Origin: an uncultured Gemmatimonadota bacterium
GTDB taxonomy: Bacteria > Gemmatimonadota > Gemmatimonadetes > Gemmatimonadales > Gemmatimonadaceae
Assembly: GCA_946479895.1 (NCBI GenBank)
Contig: CAMLHT010000143.1
Location: 1-9,503 of the forward strand
DNA length: 9,503 nt
Reading direction: 5' to 3'
Within the stretch, counting starts at the first letter, position 1. Each line of letters opens with the position of its first letter. Positions 1 to 6,688 of this stretch are shown here, piece after piece. The notes beneath the pieces are model-generated. The model did no database searches. It saw only the letters and a list, made by a program, of their open reading frames with translations, and had not been told where the DNA came from. The position numbers and the translations under genes are program-made.

Positions 1-484
1 CGAGGCGGGCCTCGATGGACTCCGGTCCGTCGCTGGTCGCGAGCGCCACGGCGTGCGTCGAATCCGCTCGCGGCTCGAGACCGGTGACCCGGACGCCCTC
101 GCGGACGCACACTCCGGTGGCGCGGGCTCGATCGACGAGCACCTTGTCGAGCACCTCGCGGCGCACGGACAGCCCGCGAGGCCGGAACGGCGTGTATCCA
201 TGAGCGGCCAGGAATTCCCCGTGGATCGTCGCTCCGTTCGGCGCGCGAACCACCACTCCGGCGAGCTGCGCAGCTCCGGTCGCCTCGACCTCGGCAAGGG
301 CGCCCATCGCGTCGAGGATCCGTGACGCCTCCGGGCTGAGATACTCGGCGCACGGCTTGGGACGCGGGAAGCGGGCGCGATCGACGAGCACGACGTCCAC
401 TCCCTCGCGGGCCAGCGCCACGGCGGTGGACGTTCCCGCGGGACCACCGCCGACCACGAGCACCTCGCACCGTCGCGTCGTCAT
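1..484 (-). CDS. FAD-dependent oxidoreductase, geranylgeranyl-reductase-like (C-terminus beyond the window)
   Basis: Reading the minus strand from the ATG at 484-482 gives 161 open residues that leave the window at base 1, so only the N-terminal part is present. Residues 8-36 form a Rossmann ADP-binding fold: a hydrophobic strand, the glycine-rich GGGPAG at 12-17, then an acidic residue (D35) ending the second strand. Residues 39-51 (FPRPKPCAEYLSP) resemble the FPR.KPCGE.LSP stretch of the FixC / geranylgeranyl-reductase / flavin-dependent dehydrogenase group, with Ala where Gly is usual. This group reduces isoprenoid double bonds or oxidises small molecules using FAD; the substrate cannot be told from this fragment. 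The start overlaps the stop of the upstream DUF92 gene by 4 bp (ATGA) and no Shine-Dalgarno is seen, so translation is probably coupled. The family call is firm; the specific function is not. Confidence 0.85.
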   Translation of the reverse strand, partial: MTTRRCEVLVVGGGPAGTSTAVALAREGVDVVLVDRARFPRPKPCAEYLSPEASRILDAMGALAEVEATGAAQLAGVVVRAPNGATIHGEFLAAHGYTPFRPRGLSVRREVLDKVLVDRARATGVCVREGVRVTGLEPRADSTHAVALATSDGPESIEARL

Positions 485-1284
485 GCGAGGCCGCGGGAAA
501 AAAGCGCGGCGGTCAGTGCGCCGACGACCGTCGCGAGAAGGTTCACGAGGTCGTTGCCCATGAAGGACAAGCCGCCGGCAGGGCGGGTGGGCGATCCACA
601 GGTATGCACTCGCATCTCCGTCGGTGCATCGCAGGCATCGCACCACGAGCGTCGCTGGGCGAGCGCGCCGAGGATCGAGTCGGCGAGCGAGCCCGCGAGC
701 CCTCCGGCGACGACGCCGCCGAGCATCGCCGCCTGCCAGCCGACCGCGAGGGCGGCGACCCCGACGAACAGCGCGCCGGCCAGGGACGCGAGCGACCCGG
801 CCCAGGTCACGCCACCGGATTGGCCGATGTCCAGCCGTCGCCAGGTGATGATCGACCGTGGCTCCTGTCCGACGAGCGTCCCGACCTCCGTGGCCCAGGT
901 GTCCGCCGCGGAGGCGGCGAGGCTTCCCGCGGCGGCGGCTTCGAGCAGCGGGAGGTGATGCGGCCAGGCGATCGCCGCGAGGGCGGCGACCGTGAACGCC
1001 AGCCCGTTCGACAGCACCTGCCAGGCATCGCGGGCCCCGGGCTTGTCGACCATCCCCGCCGTGCGCTCGAACTTGCGCCGGCGCCCGAGCCGGGACAGGA
1101 GGGTCGACGAGACGAAGTACAGGACGAGGAGGATCGCCCACGACCAGCCGGCGGCGGCCGCAACCGTGCCGGTCACCACCGCGGCGGCGGCGCCGCTTCC
1201 GGAGAGCGACCGCGCCCGCCGCGCGATGACCGCGATCACGACGGCGGCGATGGCGCCAAGGGTCACCCGGAGCGCGAGACTCAT
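481..1284 (-). CDS. DUF92 family integral membrane protein (TMEM19 / VTE6-like)
   Basis: This 267-residue, Ala/Gly-rich membrane protein has hydrophobic segments at about 5-22, 34-60, 92-107, 113-127, 160-182, 185-205 and 245-262. Conserved-looking polar motifs fit DUF92: a Lys/Arg-rich loop ending in RDAWQVLSNG (85-94), AADTWATEVG (126-135), GGLAGSLADSILGALAQ (194-210) and NDLVN (244-248). A soluble loop carries C215, C218 and C229. The plant and cyanobacterial DUF92 protein VTE6 is a phytyl-phosphate kinase and human TMEM19 belongs to the same family; most bacterial members are uncharacterised, so a prenyl-phosphate kinase role here is inference. It is the first gene of a two-gene minus-strand unit, its TGA overlapping the ATG of the FAD reductase. 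The ATG at 1284 begins a typical signal-like first helix; only a weak GGACAAAG precedes it. The length is normal for the family. Confidence 0.88.
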   Translation of the reverse strand: MSLALRVTLGAIAAVVIAVIARRARSLSGSGAAAAVVTGTVAAAAGWSWAILLVLYFVSSTLLSRLGRRRKFERTAGMVDKPGARDAWQVLSNGLAFTVAALAAIAWPHHLPLLEAAAAGSLAASAADTWATEVGTLVGQEPRSIITWRRLDIGQSGGVTWAGSLASLAGALFVGVAALAVGWQAAMLGGVVAGGLAGSLADSILGALAQRRSWCDACDAPTEMRVHTCGSPTRPAGGLSFMGNDLVNLLATVVGALTAALFSRGLA

Positions 1285-1356
1285 CGTGTTAACTTTGTCC
1301 GCGCGCGGCGGATGCCCTCGCGCGCCATCATCGCTTCAGCTTTCTCGCCGGACTTC
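1285..1356. promoter_or_regulatory. Divergent intergenic region between the DUF92 gene and the V4R-like gene
   Basis: This short gap separates two divergently transcribed units, so promoters for both should lie here or just inside the genes. It holds a locally AT-richer patch around the palindrome GTTAAC (1288-1293). TAACTT at 1290-1295 fits a loose TANNNT -10 element for the plus strand, but I find no convincing -35 box or operator repeat. If the plus-strand gene starts at 1312 instead of 1357, the gap shrinks to 27 bp. The call rests mainly on gene arrangement. Confidence 0.3.
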
Positions 1357-1995
1357 ATGCTCGCTACGGTAGACGCGCTCCTTCCCCTCAGTTTGCTCGA
1401 AGCCGTTCGCAACGTCGATACGCCGGCCGATTCCTTCGAGGCCGAGTACGTCGACGAGCTGCGGAACAAGCGGTTGGGGCTCAGCGACACGATCTACTCC
1501 CAGATCCGGCGTCATACGGAAGCGGTCAAGCGGAACAAGCGGATTCCCCAGGAAGAAGCGATCGCGCTGGCGAAGCTCATCGGACGCCGGCCGGATGCGG
1601 AAGCGATCTTCCGGGCTGCCGGAAAGTACCTCGCCCGCGAATCCTATTTCACGATCTCGCCGGTCACCCGCCGCATGATGCGCCTCCTGCCGGCGGCGAT
1701 GGCCCGGCCGATCGCGTTCAAGCGGGCGAAGCGGATCACCAGCCGGTACCTCAACGCGTCGGTGCGTCGCGTGGGCAACTTCCTGCTGCTCGAGGTGCCG
1801 CGATCCGTCACGCTCGACACGGCGCCTTCGGGGATCGGGTGCGTGTACTACGAGTCCACGATCAAGGAGCTCCTGCGGATGCTCATCGGCAGCATCGGGT
1901 CGGTCGAGCACGTGCGCTGCGAGAGCCGCGGTGAAGGCACCTGCGAATGGCGCGCGGACTGGCGCACTTTCGACCGGTCGGCGGGCCTGGAATGA
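1357..1995 (+). CDS. Hypothetical protein with V4R-like C-terminal cysteine motif
   Basis: This 212-residue soluble protein has no signal peptide. The N-terminal half is helical and charged (YVDELRNKRLGLSDTIYSQI and following), and the C-terminal half looks like a ligand-sensing alpha/beta fold. It ends with C188, C196 and W198 in the pattern C-x3-GEGTC-x-W. That paired-cysteine ending resembles V4R (4-vinyl reductase) domains, which bind small molecules or metals and occur in sensors and in bacteriochlorophyll enzymes. The match is by motif only, so the function is unknown. Start choice is uncertain: ATG 1357 gives a natural-looking start (MLATVDALLP), while in-frame ATG 1312 would add 15 residues; neither has a clear Shine-Dalgarno. 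The TGA overlaps the ATG of the M24 peptidase by 4 bp, so the two proteins are probably made together. The gene is certain; the domain label is tentative. Confidence 0.75.
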   Translation: MLATVDALLPLSLLEAVRNVDTPADSFEAEYVDELRNKRLGLSDTIYSQIRRHTEAVKRNKRIPQEEAIALAKLIGRRPDAEAIFRAAGKYLARESYFTISPVTRRMMRLLPAAMARPIAFKRAKRITSRYLNASVRRVGNFLLLEVPRSVTLDTAPSGIGCVYYESTIKELLRMLIGSIGSVEHVRCESRGEGTCEWRADWRTFDRSAGLE

Positions 1996-3200
1996 CGACC
2001 CCCGCAACCGGGCAGACCATGCTGTCCCTCTCGATGCTTCCCCGGATCCAGGCCGAGCTGGCGAGCCAGTCGCTCGACGGCTGGCTGCTCTACGACTTCC
2101 GCGGCACCAATCCGATCTCCGGCGGACTGCTGGGCGTGGAGGGGCTGGCCAGCCGCCGGATGTTCGCCTGGATCCCGGCGACGGGCACGCCAGTCGCCGT
2201 GATGCACGCCATCGAGCCCGGCCCGTGGCGGCACTGGCCGGCGGAATGGGACCGCGAGATCTACTCCTCGTGGAAGACGCTCGAGGCGACGCTCGCGAAG
2301 CTCGTCCGCGGCAAGCGAGTGGCGATGGAGTACTCCGAGGGGGACGCGGTCCCGTACCTCGACCGGATTCCGGCGGGCGTGATCGAGATGGTGCGCGCGG
2401 CGGGCGCCGAAGTCGTCACCTCCGGCCAGCTCGTCTCCCGGTTCTATGCCGTGTGGACGGCCGAGAACATCGCATCGCACGAGCGGTCGGCCGAGCTCAT
2501 CGCGAAGATCGCGCGCGACGCGTTCAAGGTGATCGGCGAGCGGGCGCGGTCGAAATCGCCGGCCACCGAATACGAGATGATGCAGTGGATCCTCGCCCGG
2601 TTCAGGGAGAGCGGCCTCGAGACCGACCATGGCCCGAACGTCTCCGCCGGGCCCAACTCGGCGGATCCGCACTACGAGCCGACCGCGGCGAAGGCGCGCA
2701 CCATCGGTGAGAACGAGATCGTGCTGATCGACCTGTGGGCGACCGAGAAGCCGGGCCATCCGTACGCCGACCAGACGTGGATGGCGAGCGTCGGGAAGCC
2801 CGGCGCGAAGGCGATGGAGGTCTGGACCGCCGTGCGCGATGCGCGCGACGCGGCGATCGCCGTGGTCGTCGAGAATGCCGCCAGGCACAATCCGATTGCC
2901 GGAGCCGTGGCCGACGACGCCGCCCGCAAGGTCATCACCGACCGCGGTTACGGCCGGTACTTCACGCACCGCACCGGCCACTCCATCGACGCGAGGGAGC
3001 TGCATGGCTCGGGGCCGCACCTCGACAACCTCGAGTCGCGCGAAGAGCGCCTCCTGATTCCCGGGGTCGGTTTCTCGATCGAGCCCGGCATCTACATCGC
3101 CGGCGAGTTCGGCATGCGGAGCGAGGTGAACGTCTACATGACCGAGGATCGCGCCGTGGTCACCCCGGGGGAGTACCAGCGCGACCTCTTCGTCGTCTAG
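1992..3200 (+). CDS. M24 family metallopeptidase (Xaa-Pro aminopeptidase/dipeptidase-like)
   Basis: This 402-residue protein has the two-domain layout of the pita-bread peptidases: an N-terminal creatinase/prolidase-like domain (about 15-150) and a C-terminal M24 catalytic domain (about 165-395). All five dinuclear metal ligands are recognisable: D247 (LIDLW), D260 (YADQTW), H330 (RTGHSID), E364 (FSIEPGIY) and E378 (SEVNVY). Family members cleave Xaa-Pro bonds at the N-terminus or in dipeptides, usually with Mn2+ or Co2+. No signal peptide is visible, so it is probably cytoplasmic. I place the start at ATG 1992, which overlaps the upstream TGA; an in-frame start at 1947 would add 15 residues buried in the upstream gene. 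Completeness of the active site argues for a functional enzyme; aminopeptidase versus dipeptidase specificity cannot be decided from sequence. Confidence 0.93.
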   Translation: MTTPATGQTMLSLSMLPRIQAELASQSLDGWLLYDFRGTNPISGGLLGVEGLASRRMFAWIPATGTPVAVMHAIEPGPWRHWPAEWDREIYSSWKTLEATLAKLVRGKRVAMEYSEGDAVPYLDRIPAGVIEMVRAAGAEVVTSGQLVSRFYAVWTAENIASHERSAELIAKIARDAFKVIGERARSKSPATEYEMMQWILARFRESGLETDHGPNVSAGPNSADPHYEPTAAKARTIGENEIVLIDLWATEKPGHPYADQTWMASVGKPGAKAMEVWTAVRDARDAAIAVVVENAARHNPIAGAVADDAARKVITDRGYGRYFTHRTGHSIDARELHGSGPHLDNLESREERLLIPGVGFSIEPGIYIAGEFGMRSEVNVYMTEDRAVVTPGEYQRDLFVV

Positions 3201-3237
3201 CGGAGCGGCGCGCAGATTGCCCTTGGGACGGGGCAGA

Positions 3238-3972
3238 ATGATGCCTTCCCGCCTTGCCCTGACCTGTGCCGCGATGCTGATCGCCGGGGCCTGCTCGGAC
3301 CATCGGGAGTCGGCCGAGGCCGCTTCGGTGACGCGCTCGGATTCGGCCGGCGGACTCGTGATCGCGCCGAGCAGCCCGTACAAGCCGACCGGCGTCGAGG
3401 CATCGACCGCCCTCGTCGTCACGCTGGTGGGTGACTCGACGGCGCCGGCCCGATCGACGGCCGGCACCTGCCCGAGCGGCGGAGCGCCCGAGACGGTCTT
3501 CTGGCTCGACGGCATTCGCGAGGGAAAGCCGCTGCCCAACGAGCGGCGGTACGACCTGGTCAACGGCGAATGCGGGCTTCAGCCGCGCATCCAGGCGACC
3601 GTGATCGGCGGGGGGATCAACGTCTTCAACGACGCCGGCGAACACCGCCTCGTCTTCATTCGCGCCGGGACGACCGACACGCTCCAGACGATGCCGTTCT
3701 CGATGGCCGGCTCGGTGGTGGCGACCGATCGGCTGACGAAGACCCCCGGCGTGGTCGAGGTGCGGTGCGCGCAGCATCCCGCCGAGCGCTCGTACATCGC
3801 CGTCTTCGACCATCCGTACTTCGGCGTCGCGTCGAGCGGCGACAAGATCACGCTCGACGCCGTGCCCCCGGGCGATTACCGCGTGATGACGTGGCACGAG
3901 GGGATGCCGGCGCCCGTGGCCGTGTCGACCACCGTCGGCACGACGGGCCAGACCGAGATCATCGTCCGCTGA
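3238..3972 (+). CDS. Predicted lipoprotein with cupredoxin-like and regulatory-like beta domains
   Basis: This 244-residue exported protein begins with a short basic N-terminus, a hydrophobic stretch and LIAGAC, placing the probable lipid-modified cysteine at C19; Ala at -3 makes the lipobox imperfect. The body resembles secreted plastocyanin-like proteins often labelled methylamine utilization protein or carboxypeptidase regulatory-like: VFWLDG at 87-92, C112 followed by QPR, an ND..EH stretch with H136, C177-x2-H180-P, DHPYF at 191-195 and VPPGDYRVMTWHEG at 209-222. H136, C177 and H180 could be blue-copper ligands. The axial Met common in this family (HPxM) is Glu here (E183), so copper binding is uncertain. 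GGGACGGGG just upstream supports ATG 3238; ATG 3241 and TTG 3217 are alternatives. It lies 37 bp after the peptidase, perhaps in the same transcript. Confidence 0.8.
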   Translation: MMPSRLALTCAAMLIAGACSDHRESAEAASVTRSDSAGGLVIAPSSPYKPTGVEASTALVVTLVGDSTAPARSTAGTCPSGGAPETVFWLDGIREGKPLPNERRYDLVNGECGLQPRIQATVIGGGINVFNDAGEHRLVFIRAGTTDTLQTMPFSMAGSVVATDRLTKTPGVVEVRCAQHPAERSYIAVFDHPYFGVASSGDKITLDAVPPGDYRVMTWHEGMPAPVAVSTTVGTTGQTEIIVR

Positions 3973-3978
3973 CCTGAC

Positions 3979-3996
3979 GGCCGGCTCGCGCCGGCC
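3979..3996. terminator. Candidate bidirectional terminator hairpin between convergent genes
   Basis: A perfect 7-bp stem, GGCCGGC (3979-3985) and GCCGGCC (3990-3996), encloses a TCGC loop. It lies in the 30-bp gap between the stop of the lipoprotein gene (3972) and the stop of the ABC exporter gene (4003, minus strand). The placement suits a shared terminator, but neither side has a strong T-tract (TTGCGGTTA on the plus side), so it is not a canonical rho-independent terminator. Confidence 0.5.
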
Positions 3997-4002
3997 TTGC
4001 GG

Positions 4003-5790
4003 TTACGCTGGCAGTCCGGCGCGATTCAGCCGCGCGTAGACCCCGTCCCTCGCCATCAGGTCGGCGTGGCGGCCGGATTCCACGATCGCCCCGTGCTCGA
4101 GCACCAGCACGCGATCGGCCCGGCGCACCGTGCTGAGTCGGTGCGCGATGATGAGCGTCGAGCGGTTGCGGAGCAGATCTTCCATGGCGGCCTCGATCAG
4201 GCGCTCGCTCTCGGTGTCGAGGCTCGAGGTGGCCTCGTCGAGCACGACCACCGCCGGATCGCGGAGAAACACACGCGCGATGGCGATGCGCTGCCGCTGG
4301 CCGCCGGAGAGCTTGATGCCTCGCTCGCCGATCGTGGTCTCGAAGCCCTGGGGCAGCCGCTCGATGAACTCGACCGCATGGGCAGCGCGGGCCGCGGCGA
4401 TGATGTCCTCGTCGGTCGACGGCGGTCCCCCGGTCGTCGGTCGCGCGTAGGCGATGTTCTCCCGCACGGTGCCGCTGAAGAGCGCGGGGTCCTGCGGGAC
4501 GATGCCGATGGCTCCGCGGAGATCGGAAAACGACATCTCGCGCACGTCGATGCCGTCGAGCAGCACTCGCCCGCGGGTGACGTCCCAGAAGCGCGGCAGG
4601 AGGTTGGCGACGGTCGTCTTGCCGGCGCCCGACGGACCGACGAGCGCGACGACTTCCCCGGGCCTGATCTCGAACGAGATGTCGCGGAGGACTTCCGGCA
4701 GCCCGGCCCCGTAATGGAAGCCGACGCTCTCGAACTGCACGTGCCCGCGCACCGGCCGGACCAGCGGGCGCGGCGCCGCCGGCTCCGCAACATCGGACCG
4801 GATTTCGAGTAGCTCGAACACCCGCTGCGCGGCGCCGATCGCCTCCTGATAGTTGCCGAAGAGCGATGCCAGCGAGCCCACCGACGCCGCGACGGTGATC
4901 GCGTACAGCAGAAACGACACGAGAGCGCCGGCCGTCAGCGCCCCCGACACCACGAGCTCGCCGCCCTTCCAGAGGACGGCCACGACACCGGCGAAGGCGA
5001 TGAAGCCGACGAGGCCGAAGAACGCGGCGCGGATCCACGCCCGCCTGATCGCGGCGTCCACCACCGCCGCGAGGCGCGATCCGAACACCTGCGCCTCATG
5101 GCCCTGCCGGTGGAAGCTCTGCACGGTGCGGATCTGCGACAGCGCCTCGTTGGCGCCGGCCATCGCGTCGGCCACGCGATCCTGCACGCCGGCGCTCGCG
5201 CGGCGCAGCTTCCGGCCGAAGAAGAACGCGATGCCCACCACCAGCGGCACCACGGCGAGCGTCGTCCCGGTCAGCTCCGGATGCGTGACGGTGAGCAGGG
5301 TGATCCCGCCGACGAGGAAGAGCGACTGGCGCGACAGCTCCGAGATCCAGGTGCTGAGCAGCGACTGGAGCAGCGTCAGGTCGGACGACAGGCGGCTGGT
5401 GAGGTCGCCCGTCCGGTGCTCCGTGAAGAACCCGGGCGAGAGCTGGACGAGGTGCGCGTAGACGTCCTCGCGAAGCTTCGCGATCACCCGCTCCGTCGTC
5501 GACGTGAGCAGGTAGACCTGCACGAAGTTCATCGCGCCCTGGAGCGCGAAGAGCCCGAGCAGGCCGAGGGCGATGCGATCGAGCAGGGCCCGATCGTGAG
5601 CCTGGAAAGCCGCGTCGAGCAGGTATCGGACGACGAGCGGAAACGCGAGGCCCACCGCGGCGGCCACGAGCAGGCACACGGCGGCAAGGGCGAGCCGGGC
5701 CCGGTACGGGCGCAGCCGGGGCAGGAGGCGGCCGAGCGGGCGCGGGGAGCGGAGCTTTCGCGCAGGCCCCGCGGACGTCGGGGCGGTCAT
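4003..5790 (-). CDS. ABC-B type exporter, fused membrane and ATPase domains (MsbA/BmrA-like)
   Basis: This 595-residue half-transporter has an N-terminal type-I exporter membrane domain with six predicted helices (about 30-320) and a C-terminal nucleotide-binding domain (about 350-590). The ATPase motifs are intact: Walker A GPSGAGKTT at 385-393 with K391, a Q-loop in VPQDPALFSGTV, signature LSGGQ at 494-498, Walker B ending in D518 with catalytic E519, and the switch H550 in IIAHRLSTV. It should act as a homodimer in the inner membrane, pumping lipids, peptides or hydrophobic compounds outward; the substrate is unknown. It follows ctaB by 4 bp, and the CCGGAG ribosome site upstream of the ATG lies inside the ctaB end, so it is probably co-transcribed with the heme A genes. 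Length and motifs are typical of the family. Confidence 0.94.
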   Translation of the reverse strand: MTAPTSAGPARKLRSPRPLGRLLPRLRPYRARLALAAVCLLVAAAVGLAFPLVVRYLLDAAFQAHDRALLDRIALGLLGLFALQGAMNFVQVYLLTSTTERVIAKLREDVYAHLVQLSPGFFTEHRTGDLTSRLSSDLTLLQSLLSTWISELSRQSLFLVGGITLLTVTHPELTGTTLAVVPLVVGIAFFFGRKLRRASAGVQDRVADAMAGANEALSQIRTVQSFHRQGHEAQVFGSRLAAVVDAAIRRAWIRAAFFGLVGFIAFAGVVAVLWKGGELVVSGALTAGALVSFLLYAITVAASVGSLASLFGNYQEAIGAAQRVFELLEIRSDVAEPAAPRPLVRPVRGHVQFESVGFHYGAGLPEVLRDISFEIRPGEVVALVGPSGAGKTTVANLLPRFWDVTRGRVLLDGIDVREMSFSDLRGAIGIVPQDPALFSGTVRENIAYARPTTGGPPSTDEDIIAAARAAHAVEFIERLPQGFETTIGERGIKLSGGQRQRIAIARVFLRDPAVVVLDEATSSLDTESERLIEAAMEDLLRNRSTLIIAHRLSTVRRADRVLVLEHGAIVESGRHADLMARDGVYARLNRAGLPA

Positions 5791-5794
5791 CGGG

Positions 5795-6688
5795 TCAACT
5801 CCGGATCAGGCGGTCGACGACCATCGCGGCGAACAGCAGCGCGAGGTAGAGCAGCGAGAACTTGTAGAGCCACCATGCGGGCGCGATCCACTCCGTCGCG
5901 CGCAGCACGCGGACCACTCCCCAGAGGAAGATGGCGCCGAGGACCGCCGCCGACAGCAGGTAGAACAGTCCCAGCGCCCCGAACGTCGCGGGCAGGAGGG
6001 TCAGCGGCAGGAGGATGACGGTGTACCAGAGCATCTGCCGCATGGTCTCGGCTTCGCCCCAGACGAGCGGCGCCATCGGCACGCCCGCGCGGCCGTAGTC
6101 GCGCTGCTTCAGGAGCGCGAGGGCCCAGAAGTGCGGGGGCGTCCAGTAGAAGATGATCAGGAACAGGTAGACGGCCGTGAGGTCGACGCGACCGGTGACG
6201 GCCGCCCAGCCGACGAGCGGCGGGAAGGCGCCGGCGCCGCCCCCGATCACGATGTTCTGGGGCGTCGACCGCTTGAGCCAGCGCGTGTAGATGAAGACGT
6301 AGAAGTAGAATCCCGCGAGAGCGAGCGCCGCGGTGAGCACGTTGGCCACGAGCCCGAGCAGCAGCACGGCCGCGGCGGCGAGGAGCACGCCGAAGGCCAG
6401 CACCTGCCGCGGATGCATCCGTCCGGCCGGGATCGGCCGGAGCTTCGTGCGCGACATGCGGTCGTCGATGTCGCGATCGATGTACATGTTGACCGTGTTC
6501 GCTCCGCCGGCCATCAGGTAGCCGCCGACGAACACGGCGAGGACGAGCTGCCAGCTCGGGTTGCCGGCGACGAACATCGGCGCGATGGTCGTGACGAGCA
6601 GGAGCGAGATGATGCGCGGCTTGGTCAGCGCGACCAGGTCCTTCAGCAGCGCCCGCGCCGTCGATTGTTCCGCCGCCGCTTCGATCAC
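5795..6688 (-). CDS. ctaB: Protoheme IX farnesyltransferase (heme O synthase)
   Basis: This 297-residue protein is a UbiA-superfamily membrane prenyltransferase. It transfers a farnesyl group from farnesyl diphosphate to the vinyl group of protoheme IX, giving heme O. The first Mg-diphosphate motif is N67-x3-D71-x3-D75 (NMYIDRDID), followed by the family stretch TKLRPIPAGR (81-90) and, after the next helices, YTRWLKRSTPQNIVIGGGAG, typical of CtaB/Cox10. About eight or nine hydrophobic segments are present and the length is normal. The start codon is GTG (6688-6686), overlapping the ctaA TGA as GTGA, with AGAGAG 5 nt upstream. Sitting directly after ctaA, it forms the heme O to heme A pathway in a single transcript. 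I see no irregularity. Confidence 0.96.
   Translation of the reverse strand: MIEAAAEQSTARALLKDLVALTKPRIISLLLVTTIAPMFVAGNPSWQLVLAVFVGGYLMAGGANTVNMYIDRDIDDRMSRTKLRPIPAGRMHPRQVLAFGVLLAAAAVLLLGLVANVLTAALALAGFYFYVFIYTRWLKRSTPQNIVIGGGAGAFPPLVGWAAVTGRVDLTAVYLFLIIFYWTPPHFWALALLKQRDYGRAGVPMAPLVWGEAETMRQMLWYTVILLPLTLLPATFGALGLFYLLSAAVLGAIFLWGVVRVLRATEWIAPAWWLYKFSLLYLALLFAAMVVDRLIRS
5799..5804 (-). promoter_or_regulatory. Ribosome binding site of the ABC exporter gene
   Basis: On the minus strand the hexamer CCGGAG contains a GGAG core 8 nt before the ATG at 5790-5788. It overlaps the last codons of ctaB. It is one of the few clear Shine-Dalgarno matches in the window and it fixes the exporter start. 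Confidence 0.6.

Noticed and set aside
604..1356. Long open frame upstream of, and continuous with, the V4R-like gene on the plus strand
   Set aside because: It lies antisense to the well-supported DUF92 gene and encodes low-complexity Arg/Gly/Pro/Asp text; it is open only because of high GC.
3217..3237. TTG start for the lipoprotein at 3217
   Set aside because: It places extra basic residues before the signal peptide and lies upstream of the purine-rich ribosome site, which fits ATG 3238 better.
1848..3563. 571-residue minus-strand open frame across the peptidase and lipoprotein genes
   Set aside because: The translation is rich in Arg, Asp, Gly and His with no domain, and the opposite strand holds a peptidase with a complete active site.
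3959..5038. Second long minus-strand frame inside the ABC exporter gene
   Set aside because: It is an out-of-frame reading of the exporter, Arg-rich and without motifs.
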